Assembly (NCBI RefSeq): GCF_000239775.1 | Contig: NZ_CAFI01000439.1 | Span: 1 to 64,000, forward strand | Direction: 5' to 3' | Length of the DNA stretch: 64,000 nucleotides | Source: Bradyrhizobium sp. ORS 375 | GTDB lineage: Bacteria; Pseudomonadota; Alphaproteobacteria; Rhizobiales; Xanthobacteraceae | Shown: piece after piece, positions 1-9,121 of the stretch | Numbering within the stretch: the stretch's first letter is position 1 | Layout of the letters: the number at the start of each line of letters is the position of its first letter | Notes under the pieces: model-generated | Told to the model about the DNA's origin: nothing | Seen by the model: only the letters and a program-made list of their open reading frames with translations | The model's database searches: none | Program-made: the position numbers and the translations under genes

Positions 1-323
1 ACACTCCCTTCAGTCTGCTTGGGTATGCCTCACCACCGCCAATCAGCGCGTTGAGACGGCCTGTAAGTTTCGACACAGACCTCGCCCGGGCGTCGGTCAT
101 CTCTCGACACCGTCACCGTCTCGACAAGATCTCGGATTGCTTCGGCAGCCTCCTCGTCACCTGCGCTCACACCTTGCCGAGCGCACTTTCGAGCCCCACC
201 AATTGCTCTTCGTATCGCCTTAGAATGACGGGGTGAGATGAATGTTGTTTTCGGCCCTGCGGCTGAGATTGAAAGAGCGAGGGGCTGCGCGCGAGCCCAG
301 TTCCGCGTCCATCCGCGGCGCAT
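1..323 (-). pseudogene. Serine site-specific recombinase, C-terminal remnant
   Basis: Only the tail of a large serine recombinase is left. On the minus strand, bases 80 to 1 read GRLNALIGGGEAYPSRLKGV, the usual C-terminal end of these enzymes. Further upstream, in a shifted frame, is EEAAEAIRDLVETVTVSR followed by a PGEVCVE block, typical of the coiled-coil segment after the recombinase domain. The catalytic serine domain and zinc-ribbon are absent and the reading frame is broken, so no activity is expected. A related tail, about 80 percent identical over some 76 bases and in the same orientation, lies at 48926-49076. The remnant begins at the window edge, so more may lie outside. Confidence 0.6.
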
Positions 324-569
324 TCGTCAGGCGCGTAGCGGGAAGGTGAACAGCTTCATCATTCGCGCTGCGCGCGACGAATGCCCCGGGGCGCAACGCA
401 CACCTTGAGTGATGAACGAACCTTTGACGGGACGTCGACTGTCCGACGGCAATTGCTCATCGTCCGCTGCGTCGAAACTGATGCAGTTGCGTGGTAAGGG
501 CGCTTGTTGGAACGTGCTCGCCGTCGCAGTCGGAAGCTCCAGCTGGTTTCGACGACGTGGCAAAGAGGG
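324..569. other. Non-coding stretch, nothing recognised
   Basis: About 250 bases between the recombinase remnant and the truncated SDR gene. Short open frames exist on both strands, but none resembles a known family or has a ribosome binding site. It is probably decayed sequence belonging to the same scar as its neighbours. Confidence 0.4.
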
Positions 570-1224
570 TCAGGCCGGCCAGCACTGAGTGCCGCCATCG
601 ATACGCAGCACTTGACCCGAAACGAATGCCCCCATCGGACCGGCGAAGAATTCGACGACGCGCGCGACCTCGTCGACCGTGGCGATGCGGTCGAGTGTGC
701 CGGTCTCGACCAGACGGTTCGCGTCGACGGCGCGGGTGCCGAGGAAGCGGCCGGTGCGCGTATCGCCAGGCGCGATGCAGTTGACGGTGATGTCGTAGGG
801 GCGGAGCTGGTCGGCGAGACAGCGCGTGTGGTGCGTCACGCCCGCTTTCGCCACCGCATAGATCGCGCCGTTGGTGCGGCCCTTGAACGCGGCCACCGAG
901 CCGAGCGTGACGATGCGGCCGCGCCGACGCTCTATCATGCCGCGCGCGACGGCCTGGCAGGTCAGGATGGTCGAGAGCAGGTTGCGATCCAGCACCGCGC
1001 GCACGTCAGCCTCCTTGATGTCGACGGCGTCGTTCGGGTCGGGTTTGCCGCCTCCGGCCGCGATGTCGCCGCCGGCATTGTGGACGAGAATGTCGATCGG
1101 ACCGAGGGCCGCCTCAGTTTCCGCGACCACTCTTGAAATGTCGTCAGCCTGGGTGAGGTCGCCCAGCGCGCGCACGGTGCGGGCGCCGAAGGTGTTGCCG
1201 ATCTCCGCGGCGACGGCGGTCGCG
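570..1224 (-). pseudogene. SDR-family oxidoreductase, 5'-truncated
   Basis: About 218 residues of a classical short-chain dehydrogenase. Visible are the NAG motif (ILVHNAGGD), the catalytic YAVAK (Tyr and Lys, followed by AGVTHHTRCLADQL), the NCIAPG block and the C-terminal SGQVLRIDGG. The first 35-40 residues, including the GxxxGxG nucleotide-binding loop and first beta strand, are missing. Homology stops near 1205-1225 and is replaced, on the opposite strand, by livM sequence. The frame stays open into the livM part, so a protein could be made, but without its cofactor loop it should be inactive. Its own promoter has been lost. Confidence 0.75.
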
Positions 1225-1815
1225 GCGGGAGCCGCGGGCGCTCTGGTGGCGCTGTTCATCTCCCACCGGCGCGGCATCTACTACGCCTTCATGACCATCG
1301 CCTTCGGTCAGATCTTCTGGACATTGTCGATCAAGTCACACGGTGTCACCGGCGGCGAGGATGGTCTGCTCAAGATCAGGCGGCTGCCGGCAGATTTCGG
1401 CATGGTGTCGTTTGATCTCACCGACAATGTTGCGTTCTACTATTTTGTGCTTGCGGTCTTCGCGGTCGGTGTCGTCGTGCTGTGGCGTCTGGTGCACTCG
1501 CCCTACGGCCGCGTGATCGCCGCCATCAAGCAGAGCGAGGTCCGCGCAGCCCATCTCGGATACAACGTGTGGCTCTATAAGGCCTCGGTCTTCACGCTGT
1601 CGGCGGCACTGTCCGGCCTTGCTGGGGGCTTGTTCGCGATGGCACAACTCGCCGCATTCCCGGACGTCATGAGCCTGCACCAATCAGGCTACGTCGTGAT
1701 GATGACACTGGTTGGCGGCGGCCTCGTCAGCTTCTGGGGGCCGGTGATCGGCGTTTCGCTCTTCCTGACCGCGCGTGACGTGATCGGTGCGCTGACCAAC
1801 GCCTGGATGCGCCGC
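1225..1815 (+). pseudogene. livM: Branched-chain amino-acid-type ABC permease LivM, internal fragment
   Basis: The plus frame from about 1225 shows the middle and late part of a LivM permease: GIYYAFMTIAFGQIF, the TGGEDGL signature, SPYGRVIAAIKQSEVRA and the LSGLAGGLFA helix, ending in FWGPVIGVSLFL. The N-terminal third is gone at the junction with the SDR remnant. After TNAWM (about 1809) the usual last transmembrane segment is missing and the frame runs on as unrelated sequence into the next gene. It is therefore an internal fragment with both ends lost. No partner ABC subunits sit next to it. Confidence 0.75.
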
Positions 1816-1850
1816 CTGAAGCCGGCACACGGAACGACAGGGGGAGTCCA

Positions 1851-3287
1851 TTGGCCTATTCGAACACGCAGCTCTTCATCGGCGGTCGATGGCGACCCGC
1901 CCAATCGGGCAACGTTCTCGATATCAGAAATCCAGCCACCGAAGAGGTCATCGGCACCGTCGCCCATGCTGGCAAGGCCGACCTCGACGAGGCGCTGGCG
2001 GCCGCCGCCGCGGGTTACCGGGTCTGGCGCCATGTCGCGCCCTTCGAGCGCTGCCGCATCATGCGCAGGGCAGCCGCGATCATGCGCGAGCGCAATGACG
2101 AGATCGCACCGCTGCTGACGATGGAGCAGGGCAAGACCCTGGCCGAGGCCAAGATGGAGGCGATGGCCGCCGCCGACGTCATCGAATGGTTTGCCGAGGA
2201 AGCCAAGCGCGCCTATGGCCGTCTGATCCCGGCGCGCGGGCCCGGCATCTATCAGCTTGCGATGAAGGAGCCGGTCGGCCCGGTCGCGGCGTTCACACCC
2301 TGGAATTTTCCGATCAATCAGGTCGTGCGCAAGCTGTCGGCCGCCCTCGCCGCCGGCTGCTCGATCATCGTCAAGGCGCCGGAGGAGACGCCGGCCTCGC
2401 CGGCGCAGCTCATTCGCGCATTCGCGGATGCGGGCGTGCCCGATGGGGTCATCAACCTCGTCTATGGCGTGCCGTCGGAGATTTCAGAATACCTGATCCC
2501 GCACCCGGTGATCCGAAAGATCTCTTTCACCGGCTCCACTCGCGTCGGCAAGCAGCTTAACGCGCTCGCCGGCCTGCACATGAAGCGTGCCACCATGGAG
2601 CTCGGCGGCCACGCGCCGGCAATCGTGTTCAAGGATGCCGATGTCACTTCGGCCGCAAAGATCCTGGCGGCAGCAAAGTATCGCAACGCCGGACAGGTCT
2701 GCATCTCGCCGACGCGCATGTTGGTGCAGGACGAGGTATTCCGTGAGTTCGTCGACACATTCGTGGACAGCGCTAAGGCGTTCAAGGTCGGCAACGGCCT
2801 CGATCCGGAGTCCAAGATGGGTTCGCTCGCCAACCCGCGCCGCGTTGCTGCGATCGAAGGCATGGTACAGGACGCGGTCGGCAAGGGCGCCAGGCTGGAG
2901 ACCGGTGGGCATCGCGTCGGCAACAAGGGCTATTTCTACGCCCCGACCGTCGTCAGCGACGTGCCGAAGGATGCGCGCGCCATGAACGAGGAACCGTTCG
3001 CGCCCCTGGCCCTGATCTCGCGCTTCTCGACCTTCGACGAAGTGGTCGAGGAGGCCAACCGTCTGCCGTTTGGCCTTGCCTCCTATGCTTTCACCAGCTC
3101 GACGAAGACAGCAACCGCAGTCGGCGCGGCCGTCGAGGCCGGCATGATGTCGATCAACAGCTTCGGCCTCGCGCTGCCTGAAGTCCCGTTCGGTGGAATC
3201 AAGGAGTCCGGCTACGGTTCGGAAGGTGGCACCGAGGCGATGGAAGGTTACTTCAATACCAAGTTTATCTCGCAGACTGGCGTATGA
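1851..3287 (+). CDS. NAD(P)-dependent aldehyde dehydrogenase (succinate-semialdehyde dehydrogenase-like)
   Basis: 478 residues, full length for the ALDH superfamily. It should oxidise an aldehyde to the acid with NAD(P)+ in the cytoplasm. PWNFP (150-154) and FTGSTRVGK (227-234) form the cofactor site; Glu250 in ELGG and Cys284 in NAGQVC are the catalytic pair. The start is a TTG at 1851, chosen because a strong AGGGGGAG ribosome site lies 4-5 bases upstream and [14 protein letters not shown] matches family N-termini. It follows the livM fragment with no clear promoter between. The exact aldehyde cannot be read from sequence; the GabD-like subgroup is a guess from overall resemblance. Confidence 0.88.
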   Translation: MAYSNTQLFIGGRWRPAQSGNVLDIRNPATEEVIGTVAHAGKADLDEALAAAAAGYRVWRHVAPFERCRIMRRAAAIMRERNDEIAPLLTMEQGKTLAEAKMEAMAAADVIEWFAEEAKRAYGRLIPARGPGIYQLAMKEPVGPVAAFTPWNFPINQVVRKLSAALAAGCSIIVKAPEETPASPAQLIRAFADAGVPDGVINLVYGVPSEISEYLIPHPVIRKISFTGSTRVGKQLNALAGLHMKRATMELGGHAPAIVFKDADVTSAAKILAAAKYRNAGQVCISPTRMLVQDEVFREFVDTFVDSAKAFKVGNGLDPESKMGSLANPRRVAAIEGMVQDAVGKGARLETGGHRVGNKGYFYAPTVVSDVPKDARAMNEEPFAPLALISRFSTFDEVVEEANRLPFGLASYAFTSSTKTATAVGAAVEAGMMSINSFGLALPEVPFGGIKESGYGSEGGTEAMEGYFNTKFISQTGV

Positions 3288-3443
3288 TCGGGAGCAAATC
3301 GCGCGACATCAACTCGCGGCTCATTCCCATCGCCACGGCAAAGCCGCATTATCCTCGGAAGCGCGGAAGTGAAATATGAACCGTAGTGGGCACGGATGCG
3401 GCCAAGGTGTCTGGTGGCATGTGTTGCCATTCGTCATGGGCGG

Positions 3444-4133
3444 TCAGGCTCGTTGTGGGCGCTGGCTCCAGACGTGTCCCTTGCGCAATGTCTTTTTCGC
3501 ATTGGTCACGACGGTCTCGGCCGCCACGATATCGATGCCAAGCACCCGCAGGATGGCTTGGGCCGCCATTGCCGGAATCGAGTCGTCTCTTTTGACCAAT
3601 GCTTCGCGCATCGCGGCGCTGACGATGGCCAACAGCATCGCATACAGGGCCGGCGAGTCGACCGTCTTGAAATAACCCTGGCGGATGCCGATGCCGACAT
3701 CCTTGCGAATCCCCGCAAAGATCTGCTCACGAAATTCTCCGAGATCGGAGAGTGCGTGGACGATCAGGCGCCCCCATGTCGGATCCTGCAGACCGCGTTC
3801 GATGAACAGCATCGTTGCGAGCGCAACGCGCTCGGTGCCCTGCTCAATTCCAGAAATCGCCTCGTCGACCTCGCGGACCAATGCGGCCGCGACGGCGCCG
3901 GCAACGGCCTCGACCAGCTCCGTCTTGTTTCGGAAGTGATAATAGAAGCTTCCGTTGGACAGCCCGGCCTGCTCGGCGACTTCCATGACGGACGTGCGTT
4001 CGATTCCGTTTTTGGCCATGACCGCGATAGCCGTGTCCAGGATCAACGCTCGCGTCCGCAGGCGCTTGGTGTCGTCCTGACTTGCATCCTGAAAGTGACG
4101 GCTCTTCTTCGTCCGAGGCGAGTGCGTGCTCAT
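3444..4133 (-). CDS. TetR/AcrR family transcriptional regulator
   Basis: 229 residues. The N-terminal helix-turn-helix is clear (TSVMEVAEQAGLSNGSFYYHF, about residues 48-68), preceded by the usual ILDTAIAVMAKNG helix. The remaining 150 residues form the variable ligand-binding domain. The gene lies 18 bases downstream of the iron alcohol dehydrogenase on the same strand and is the last gene of that run, so it probably controls the aldehyde/dioxygenase genes at 4.1-11 kb. A candidate operator lies at 8762-8795. Ligand unknown. Confidence 0.88.
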   Translation of the reverse strand: MSTHSPRTKKSRHFQDASQDDTKRLRTRALILDTAIAVMAKNGIERTSVMEVAEQAGLSNGSFYYHFRNKTELVEAVAGAVAAALVREVDEAISGIEQGTERVALATMLFIERGLQDPTWGRLIVHALSDLGEFREQIFAGIRKDVGIGIRQGYFKTVDSPALYAMLLAIVSAAMREALVKRDDSIPAMAAQAILRVLGIDIVAAETVVTNAKKTLRKGHVWSQRPQRA

Positions 4134-4151
4134 GTCACGGCAATAGCACGG

Positions 4152-5312
4152 TCAGGCTGCGGTGGCACCGATCATCCCATCCAATGAACGCTGAATCATC
4201 TCCGTATATTCCGCCGCAGACGGATGGTAGCGTGCGGTCTGGTTGAACGGGCTCGCATGCGCGCGCGAACCCAAAGCTGAGACGTCGGTCCCCCGGTAAC
4301 CAAGTTCGGCCAAGGTCGCCGGCAGGTTCAAGGTCCGCATCAGCACGGCGATGGCCGCGGAAAGCGATGCACCGGGGGAAAGTCCCATCGCAGCCGCAAT
4401 GGCCGCGGCCCGATCGGCGGCGTGACGACTGACGGAATCCAACGAGCAGACCAGGCCAATGCCGCTCAAGAGTCCGTGATGGAAGCCCTGGTCGCCGCAG
4501 GTGATCGCGATGGCGTGCGCCGGTCCTAGGCCCATGCTGATGGCTACGCCGCCTGCATAGGCCGCGGCCATCATCTCCGATCGTGCGCGAAGGTCACCGC
4601 CGCGCTGGGTTGCGTCTCGGATGGCCGCCATTGCTCGCCGAATGCCGTCCAATGCAAGCGCGTCGGCAAAGGGTAGCATTCGGCTGGAAAGATAACCTTC
4701 CACGCAGTGTGAGATCGCATCGATTCCGGTGGCCGCGGTGAGCCGGGGCGGCAGCGTCAACGACAGCTCCGGATCGAGCATCGCAAGATGCGGCACGATG
4801 GCGGGCGAACTCATTCCCGTCGAGGCGGTCGTGGCGTCCGGGTGGATGCCGGCATCGGGCGATGCCTCGCTTCCTGTCCCGGCAGTGGTCGGAATCACTG
4901 CAAGCGGGGCGCATCGCCGAGGCTTGGCCGTGGGATTGCCGGCATAGTTGGTTACGCTGCCAGGGTTGGTTGCGAGCAGCGCGATGTATTTGGCCGTGTC
5001 GATCACCGAGCCGCCGCCGAGCGCGATCACGCCATCGCAATGGCTTGTCCGGTAGAGCGCCGCACCCCGGTCAGCGTCCGAGAACAGGGGGTTTTCGGTC
5101 ACGTCGTTCAGGATTGCCGCGGCCGGGCTCCGCTTGAGCGCGGCGTTGACGCGATCGACCAGGCCGACCGTCGTGATCCCTTGGTCGGTCACCAGCATCG
5201 GCCGCCTCATACCCAGACGATCGAGCTCCTCGTCGAGGCAGGACAGTGCACCGGCCCCGAACACGGTGCGGGGAAGTTGCAGTGATGCGATCATCTGCAA
5301 TCCGGTGATCAT
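4152..5312 (-). CDS. Iron-containing (group III) alcohol dehydrogenase
   Basis: 386 residues, normal length. It interconverts an alcohol or hydroxy acid and its carbonyl with NAD(P). GGGSVIDTAK (99-108) binds the cofactor and TTAGTGSE (142-149) is the family signature. The metal ligands appear intact: Asp198 and His202 in GIDAISH, His266 in GPAHA, His279 in FHHG. Its ATG overlaps the stop of the 68-residue gene upstream (ATGA), so the two are translationally coupled. Relatives include maleylacetate reductases and 4-hydroxybutyrate or ethanol dehydrogenases. The neighbourhood of aldehyde dehydrogenases favours a small alcohol or aldehyde substrate, but this is not decided. Confidence 0.88.
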   Translation of the reverse strand: MITGLQMIASLQLPRTVFGAGALSCLDEELDRLGMRRPMLVTDQGITTVGLVDRVNAALKRSPAAAILNDVTENPLFSDADRGAALYRTSHCDGVIALGGGSVIDTAKYIALLATNPGSVTNYAGNPTAKPRRCAPLAVIPTTAGTGSEASPDAGIHPDATTASTGMSSPAIVPHLAMLDPELSLTLPPRLTAATGIDAISHCVEGYLSSRMLPFADALALDGIRRAMAAIRDATQRGGDLRARSEMMAAAYAGGVAISMGLGPAHAIAITCGDQGFHHGLLSGIGLVCSLDSVSRHAADRAAAIAAAMGLSPGASLSAAIAVLMRTLNLPATLAELGYRGTDVSALGSRAHASPFNQTARYHPSAAEYTEMIQRSLDGMIGATAA

Positions 5313-5515
5313 TTTCCGCCGAGGACCATGCGCAATGCTTTCACAACGAGAGCCCAGCTCAGAAACCTGTAGCCGGCCCGCAGCTCGTCGCCGCGAACGA
5401 CGCCCTTCATCGGCATGGCGCCCATGATCGTGCCGCCGATGACAATCCCGTCCTCGGTTGCGTCGACGCTGGTGATCGTCATCAGCTCGGTCCCTTCCGG
5501 TGTGAAGATCCGCAT
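5309..5515 (-). CDS. Small conserved-looking protein, unknown function
   Basis: 68 residues, no family recognised. The chain starts MRIFTPEGTELMTI, has a glycine- and methionine-rich middle (IGGTIMGAMPMKG) and a C-terminal amphipathic segment ending in LRMVLGGK. There is no signal peptide or metal motif. It is supported as a gene by its place: 4 bases after the flavoprotein stop and overlapping the alcohol dehydrogenase start by ATGA. The beta-rich opening could form a small open-barrel domain, but that is speculation. Confidence 0.6.
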   Translation of the reverse strand: MRIFTPEGTELMTITSVDATEDGIVIGGTIMGAMPMKGVVRGDELRAGYRFLSWALVVKALRMVLGGK

Positions 5516-5519
5516 CGCC

Positions 5520-7103
5520 TCACCCGATCAAGCTGTCGAAGTTGATCTTCAGATCCTGGCAGGCCCTGATCGCGGTCGCGCGGCCTGCGCCGCTGACGCT
5601 CGAGACGTTGATCGCGGTTCCCGTGAGATAGAGGTTCTCGATGCCTGGTATCTTCAGTTTCGCGAGCTCGGGATTGGGACGGTGGCCCCCGATCTGGTGC
5701 AGATATTCGCCGGCCCCGCTTACGTCGCCCTTCTGGAACATCGATGAATGCCGTGACACTTCCAATGGCGTATCGAACCGGCGGCCGATGATGTTCTCAT
5801 GGGTGACGTTGGGTGCATATTCGCGGTAACGCTCCAGCAGCCAATCGCCGATTTCCCATTGGCGCTCATCCCAGGATGCCGCGCCGGTCCGCAGGTCGAA
5901 CGGACCGAAGCCATAGACGGTGATCGCGGCCTTGCCCGGGGGACATTGGGTCTCATCGAACTGGCACTGCATATGCGAGGCCAGAATGGTGTCGGTCGAT
6001 CCTTCGCTCCACATGTCGCCGTAGCGATAATTGTCGAAGACGCGCAGGAATCGCTCGAGCGTAGGCGGTGCATAATTGGCGAGGATCACCCGGCCGGCCT
6101 CCGCGCCGGCCTTGTATTTCGGGGGTTCGTTAAGCGCGAGATGCTGGGGCATGATGGAGAAGGCGCCAGTTTTGACTCGCCTGGCGCGGGCGACGACATC
6201 CGGGGCCACTTTCTCAACCATATCGCCGATCAGCCAAGGATGAATTTGACCGATGACGGCAACACGCGCGTTGATCTCCTCGCCGGACGCCAGCCGGACC
6301 GAGGTGGCGCGGCCGTTTTGGACCAGGACCTTCTCGACCGGTGCTTCCGTCCGAAGCTCCGCGCCATGATCTTCAAGGCAGGCGACCAATGCGTCGACCA
6401 GCGCGCCGCTGCCGCCGACCGGGACGCCGATCGGATAGGTGTGAACCATCCCCGGCATGGTGTAGAGGATGAAGCCAGTGCCCATGTCCTCCGGCGCGGT
6501 CAGCGTCTCCGCGGCGAACTTGAGCAGATGAATGATCAGCTTGTCGCTCTCGAACCACTCGCGGCAGATGTCGAGCTTGCTCATCTGCAGAGCGCGGAAA
6601 ATCTCCTGTCCCTCCACGCTCTGGTCGAGCAGGGCGTAAAACGGCCCTTGCTGCGGCGCGGGCGTGAACAGGCTCTGCGTCACCATCGGCACGATCTTCA
6701 TGCTCATCGCCGCAAAGCGGCGGTACGCCTCGGCGTCTCTGGGCGAGATCCTGGCAATGCTGTCGCAGGTCCGGTCAACATCCTTGTAGGTGATGAGGGA
6801 GGAGCCGTCCTCGAACATCGTCGAATAGACAGCGTCCGGATAGAGATATTTCAAGCCGTATTTGGATTGAAGCTTCAGCTCGTCATTCCTGATCAGCGGA
6901 TTGGCCTGGATATTGACGTGCAACGACGAATGCAGGTCGAACTTGAAGCCGGGCGCCAGGATTTCCTTGGTCACCACGCCACCGCCGAGCCAGTCATTCT
7001 TTTCCAGAACGAGCACGCTCAGGCCTGCCTTGGCCAGATAGGCTGCGGTCGTCAGGCCGTTATGGCCGGACCCGACGACCACGATGTCGTAGCTCTTGGA
7101 CAT
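5520..7103 (-). CDS. FAD-dependent oxidoreductase, phytoene-desaturase-like
   Basis: 527 residues. The N-terminal dinucleotide loop VVVGSGHNGLTTAAYLAK (from residue 8) and the following VLEKNDWLGGG are typical of the CrtI/phytoene dehydrogenase superfamily. The C-terminal GTAINVSSVSGAGRATA is the second FAD block. Such enzymes oxidise or isomerise long conjugated chains, but many bacterial members act on other hydrophobic substrates. It lies between an aldehyde dehydrogenase (30 bases upstream) and the 68-residue gene (4 bases downstream), so it belongs to the same operon. Together with the carotenoid-oxygenase-family gene at 9122 it suggests a polyene, apocarotenoid or stilbene substrate. 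No carotenoid biosynthesis genes are nearby. Confidence 0.85.
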   Translation of the reverse strand: MSKSYDIVVVGSGHNGLTTAAYLAKAGLSVLVLEKNDWLGGGVVTKEILAPGFKFDLHSSLHVNIQANPLIRNDELKLQSKYGLKYLYPDAVYSTMFEDGSSLITYKDVDRTCDSIARISPRDAEAYRRFAAMSMKIVPMVTQSLFTPAPQQGPFYALLDQSVEGQEIFRALQMSKLDICREWFESDKLIIHLLKFAAETLTAPEDMGTGFILYTMPGMVHTYPIGVPVGGSGALVDALVACLEDHGAELRTEAPVEKVLVQNGRATSVRLASGEEINARVAVIGQIHPWLIGDMVEKVAPDVVARARRVKTGAFSIMPQHLALNEPPKYKAGAEAGRVILANYAPPTLERFLRVFDNYRYGDMWSEGSTDTILASHMQCQFDETQCPPGKAAITVYGFGPFDLRTGAASWDERQWEIGDWLLERYREYAPNVTHENIIGRRFDTPLEVSRHSSMFQKGDVSGAGEYLHQIGGHRPNPELAKLKIPGIENLYLTGTAINVSSVSGAGRATAIRACQDLKINFDSLIG

Positions 7104-7133
7104 TGGATGTTCCTCGCGATCGCGGCAAAGGGG

Positions 7134-8582
7134 TCAGATCGGATAGTGCTGGTTGGGATCCTCGACGGAGATCCACTGCACGTCGGTGAATTCATGGATG
7201 CCCGGGGCACCGCCGAACCGGCCATATCCGCTTGCCTTCATGCCGCCGAGCGGCATCTGAGCTTCGTCGTTGATGGTCGGTCCGTTGATATGGCAGCAGC
7301 CGAAATCGAGCCGCTGCGCGATCACCATCGCGAGACCGACATCCCTGGTGAAGATCGCGGAGGAAAGACCATATTCGGTGTCGTTGGCGACACGGATGGC
7401 GTCCTCGACGTCATTGACGCGCACAATCGTCGTGACCGGTCCAAAGGACTCCTCGTAGTAGATGTCCATGCCGGGCCTGACGTGATCGAGCAGTGCCGCA
7501 TTCATCAGCGCGCCGTCTGCTTCGCCGCCGGCAAGCAGCTTTGCGCCTTTTCCAACCGCGTCCGCAATCAGTGCCTGCACGCGATGAACGGACTGGACGG
7601 AGATCAATCCGCCGAGCGGAACATCGCTGGTCAACGGATTGCCCGCGACCAGAGTCTTGGCCTTCGCTGCCAGCTTGCCGGCGAACTCGTCGGCGACGGC
7701 ATGATCGACCACCACACGCTCGGTCGACATGCAGATTTGACCCTGGTGCATGTAGGCGCCGAACGCGGTCGCTGCGACCGCGGCGTCGATATCAGCATCT
7801 CTCAACACCAGAATCGGAGCTTTGCCACCGAGCTCAAGCAGTGCCGGCTTCAGATACCGGGCACAAGTCTCAGCGACGATCCTGCCCGTTCGCGTCGAAC
7901 CGGTGAAGTTGACGCGGCGGACGGCCGGATGAGCGATCATCGCCTCGGCGACAGCTCCGGCATCCTGCGGCTTGTGAGTGATGAAGTTGAGGACGCCCGG
8001 TGGTAGCCCCGCATCGTGCATGACCTGCGCGAGCTTGAACTGGGTCCCGGGACTAAGCTCGGAGGCCTTGAGAACGACCGTGTTGCCGCAAGCAATGGCC
8101 GTGCAGAACGCGCGCACCGCCAGGATCACCGGTGCGTTCCATGGCGCTATCGCCAACACCACGCCAGCGGGGCGTCGTACCGCCATCGAGAACATTCCCG
8201 GCTTGTTGCTCGGAATGATCTCTCCCTTCACCTGTGTGGTAAGACCGGCGGCTTCCCGCAACATGCCGGCGGCAAGTTTCGCGTTGAACACATACCAGGG
8301 CTTCGAGGCTCCGGTCTCGCCGATCATGACGTCCCTGAACTCGTCAGTGCGCGCTTCGAGCAATGCGGCGGCTCGTAGGAGAATGTCGCGCTTGGCGGCG
8401 GGGGCGGTCGCGGCCCAGGTGGGAAAAGCCGCCGCGCAGGACTCGACCGCTTCGACGGCTTGTTCGGGCGTCGCTGCGGATGATTGTGTGACCAGATCGC
8501 CGCTGATGGGGCTGCGCCTTTCGAACCGTCCGGCGGCGCCGGGCCGCTCCACGCCGTCGATGATCAATGATGCCTCGATCAT
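7134..8582 (-). CDS. Aldehyde dehydrogenase, vanillin/salicylaldehyde dehydrogenase type
   Basis: 482 residues. Catalytic residues are in place: APWNAP (146-151), Glu250 in LELGGKAP, Cys284 in HQGQICMS. The PWNAP and HQGQICMSTER signatures resemble the aromatic aldehyde dehydrogenases (vanillin and salicylaldehyde dehydrogenases) more than betaine or succinate-semialdehyde enzymes. It would oxidise the aldehyde released by the dioxygenase encoded divergently at 9122. It is the first gene of the minus-strand run 8582 to 3444, and its promoter faces that of the dioxygenase across 539 bases. Confidence 0.88.
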   Translation of the reverse strand: MIEASLIIDGVERPGAAGRFERRSPISGDLVTQSSAATPEQAVEAVESCAAAFPTWAATAPAAKRDILLRAAALLEARTDEFRDVMIGETGASKPWYVFNAKLAAGMLREAAGLTTQVKGEIIPSNKPGMFSMAVRRPAGVVLAIAPWNAPVILAVRAFCTAIACGNTVVLKASELSPGTQFKLAQVMHDAGLPPGVLNFITHKPQDAGAVAEAMIAHPAVRRVNFTGSTRTGRIVAETCARYLKPALLELGGKAPILVLRDADIDAAVAATAFGAYMHQGQICMSTERVVVDHAVADEFAGKLAAKAKTLVAGNPLTSDVPLGGLISVQSVHRVQALIADAVGKGAKLLAGGEADGALMNAALLDHVRPGMDIYYEESFGPVTTIVRVNDVEDAIRVANDTEYGLSSAIFTRDVGLAMVIAQRLDFGCCHINGPTINDEAQMPLGGMKASGYGRFGGAPGIHEFTDVQWISVEDPNQHYPI

Positions 8583-9121
8583 GCATTCCTCCCGAAGCCG
8601 TCGGATGCCCTGGTTCAGTCACCGGGTCCGTGTCCATTATTTTTGAGAGTAGTCTCGAAATTGTCTGGCTGTCAAACTGAACATCGCGTGAAGCGAAGAT
8701 GACGATCCGGATCTGTGATCTGGAGACACTGCAGAGGGCCGCCGCACTGCAAGGCGGGGCATGTATCGACAACGTCGATACATCTCATCGATACAATCTG
8801 TTTTGCGATTGGAGGGGCCATCCATAGACTGTCAATTCGGAAAACCGAAAAATGATGATTGTGGAGGGATGCTTTGCGTGGGTGATGTTGACGCCGTTAC
8901 TGCCAAATCGACTGACAACTCGGATGGGCTCTCGGCTGTTGTCTTCAGGAGTTATCTCCTGTGTGGGGGCCGGATAGGCCTCGCGAAATCCAGCACAGCG
9001 TTTCCACCGTATTCGAGGGCCGGTACGTCCAGCCGTGAATCAGAAATCGCTCGCTCGATCATGGAGCGACGCCGGTTTCCATGATCCCGCCGTTTCGATC
9101 TCGTTGTGAAAGGAAATCAAA
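8583..9121. other. Divergent promoter region
   Basis: 539 bases between the divergent aldehyde dehydrogenase and carotenoid-oxygenase genes. It contains no convincing gene. The main visible structure is the inverted repeat and extra half-site at 8762-8795. Upstream of 9122 there is a GAAAGGAAA ribosome site. Confidence 0.6.
8762..8795. promoter_or_regulatory. Candidate operator: inverted repeat plus third half-site
   Basis: TGTATCGA (8762-8769) is followed after 5 bases by its exact complement TCGATACA (8775-8782), and a third TCGATACA half-site lies at 8788-8795, 13 bases on. It sits between two divergent promoters, so it could control both. The TetR protein at 3444 is the nearest candidate binder; this is inference. 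Confidence 0.55.

Noticed and set aside
871-1224. N-terminal extension of the livM frame
   Set aside because: This stretch is antisense to the SDR remnant and has no LivM similarity; homology begins only at about 1225.
5799-8006. 735-codon open frame on the plus strand
   Set aside because: It lies antisense to the flavoprotein and aldehyde dehydrogenase genes, has no family resemblance and is the usual GC-rich antisense shadow.
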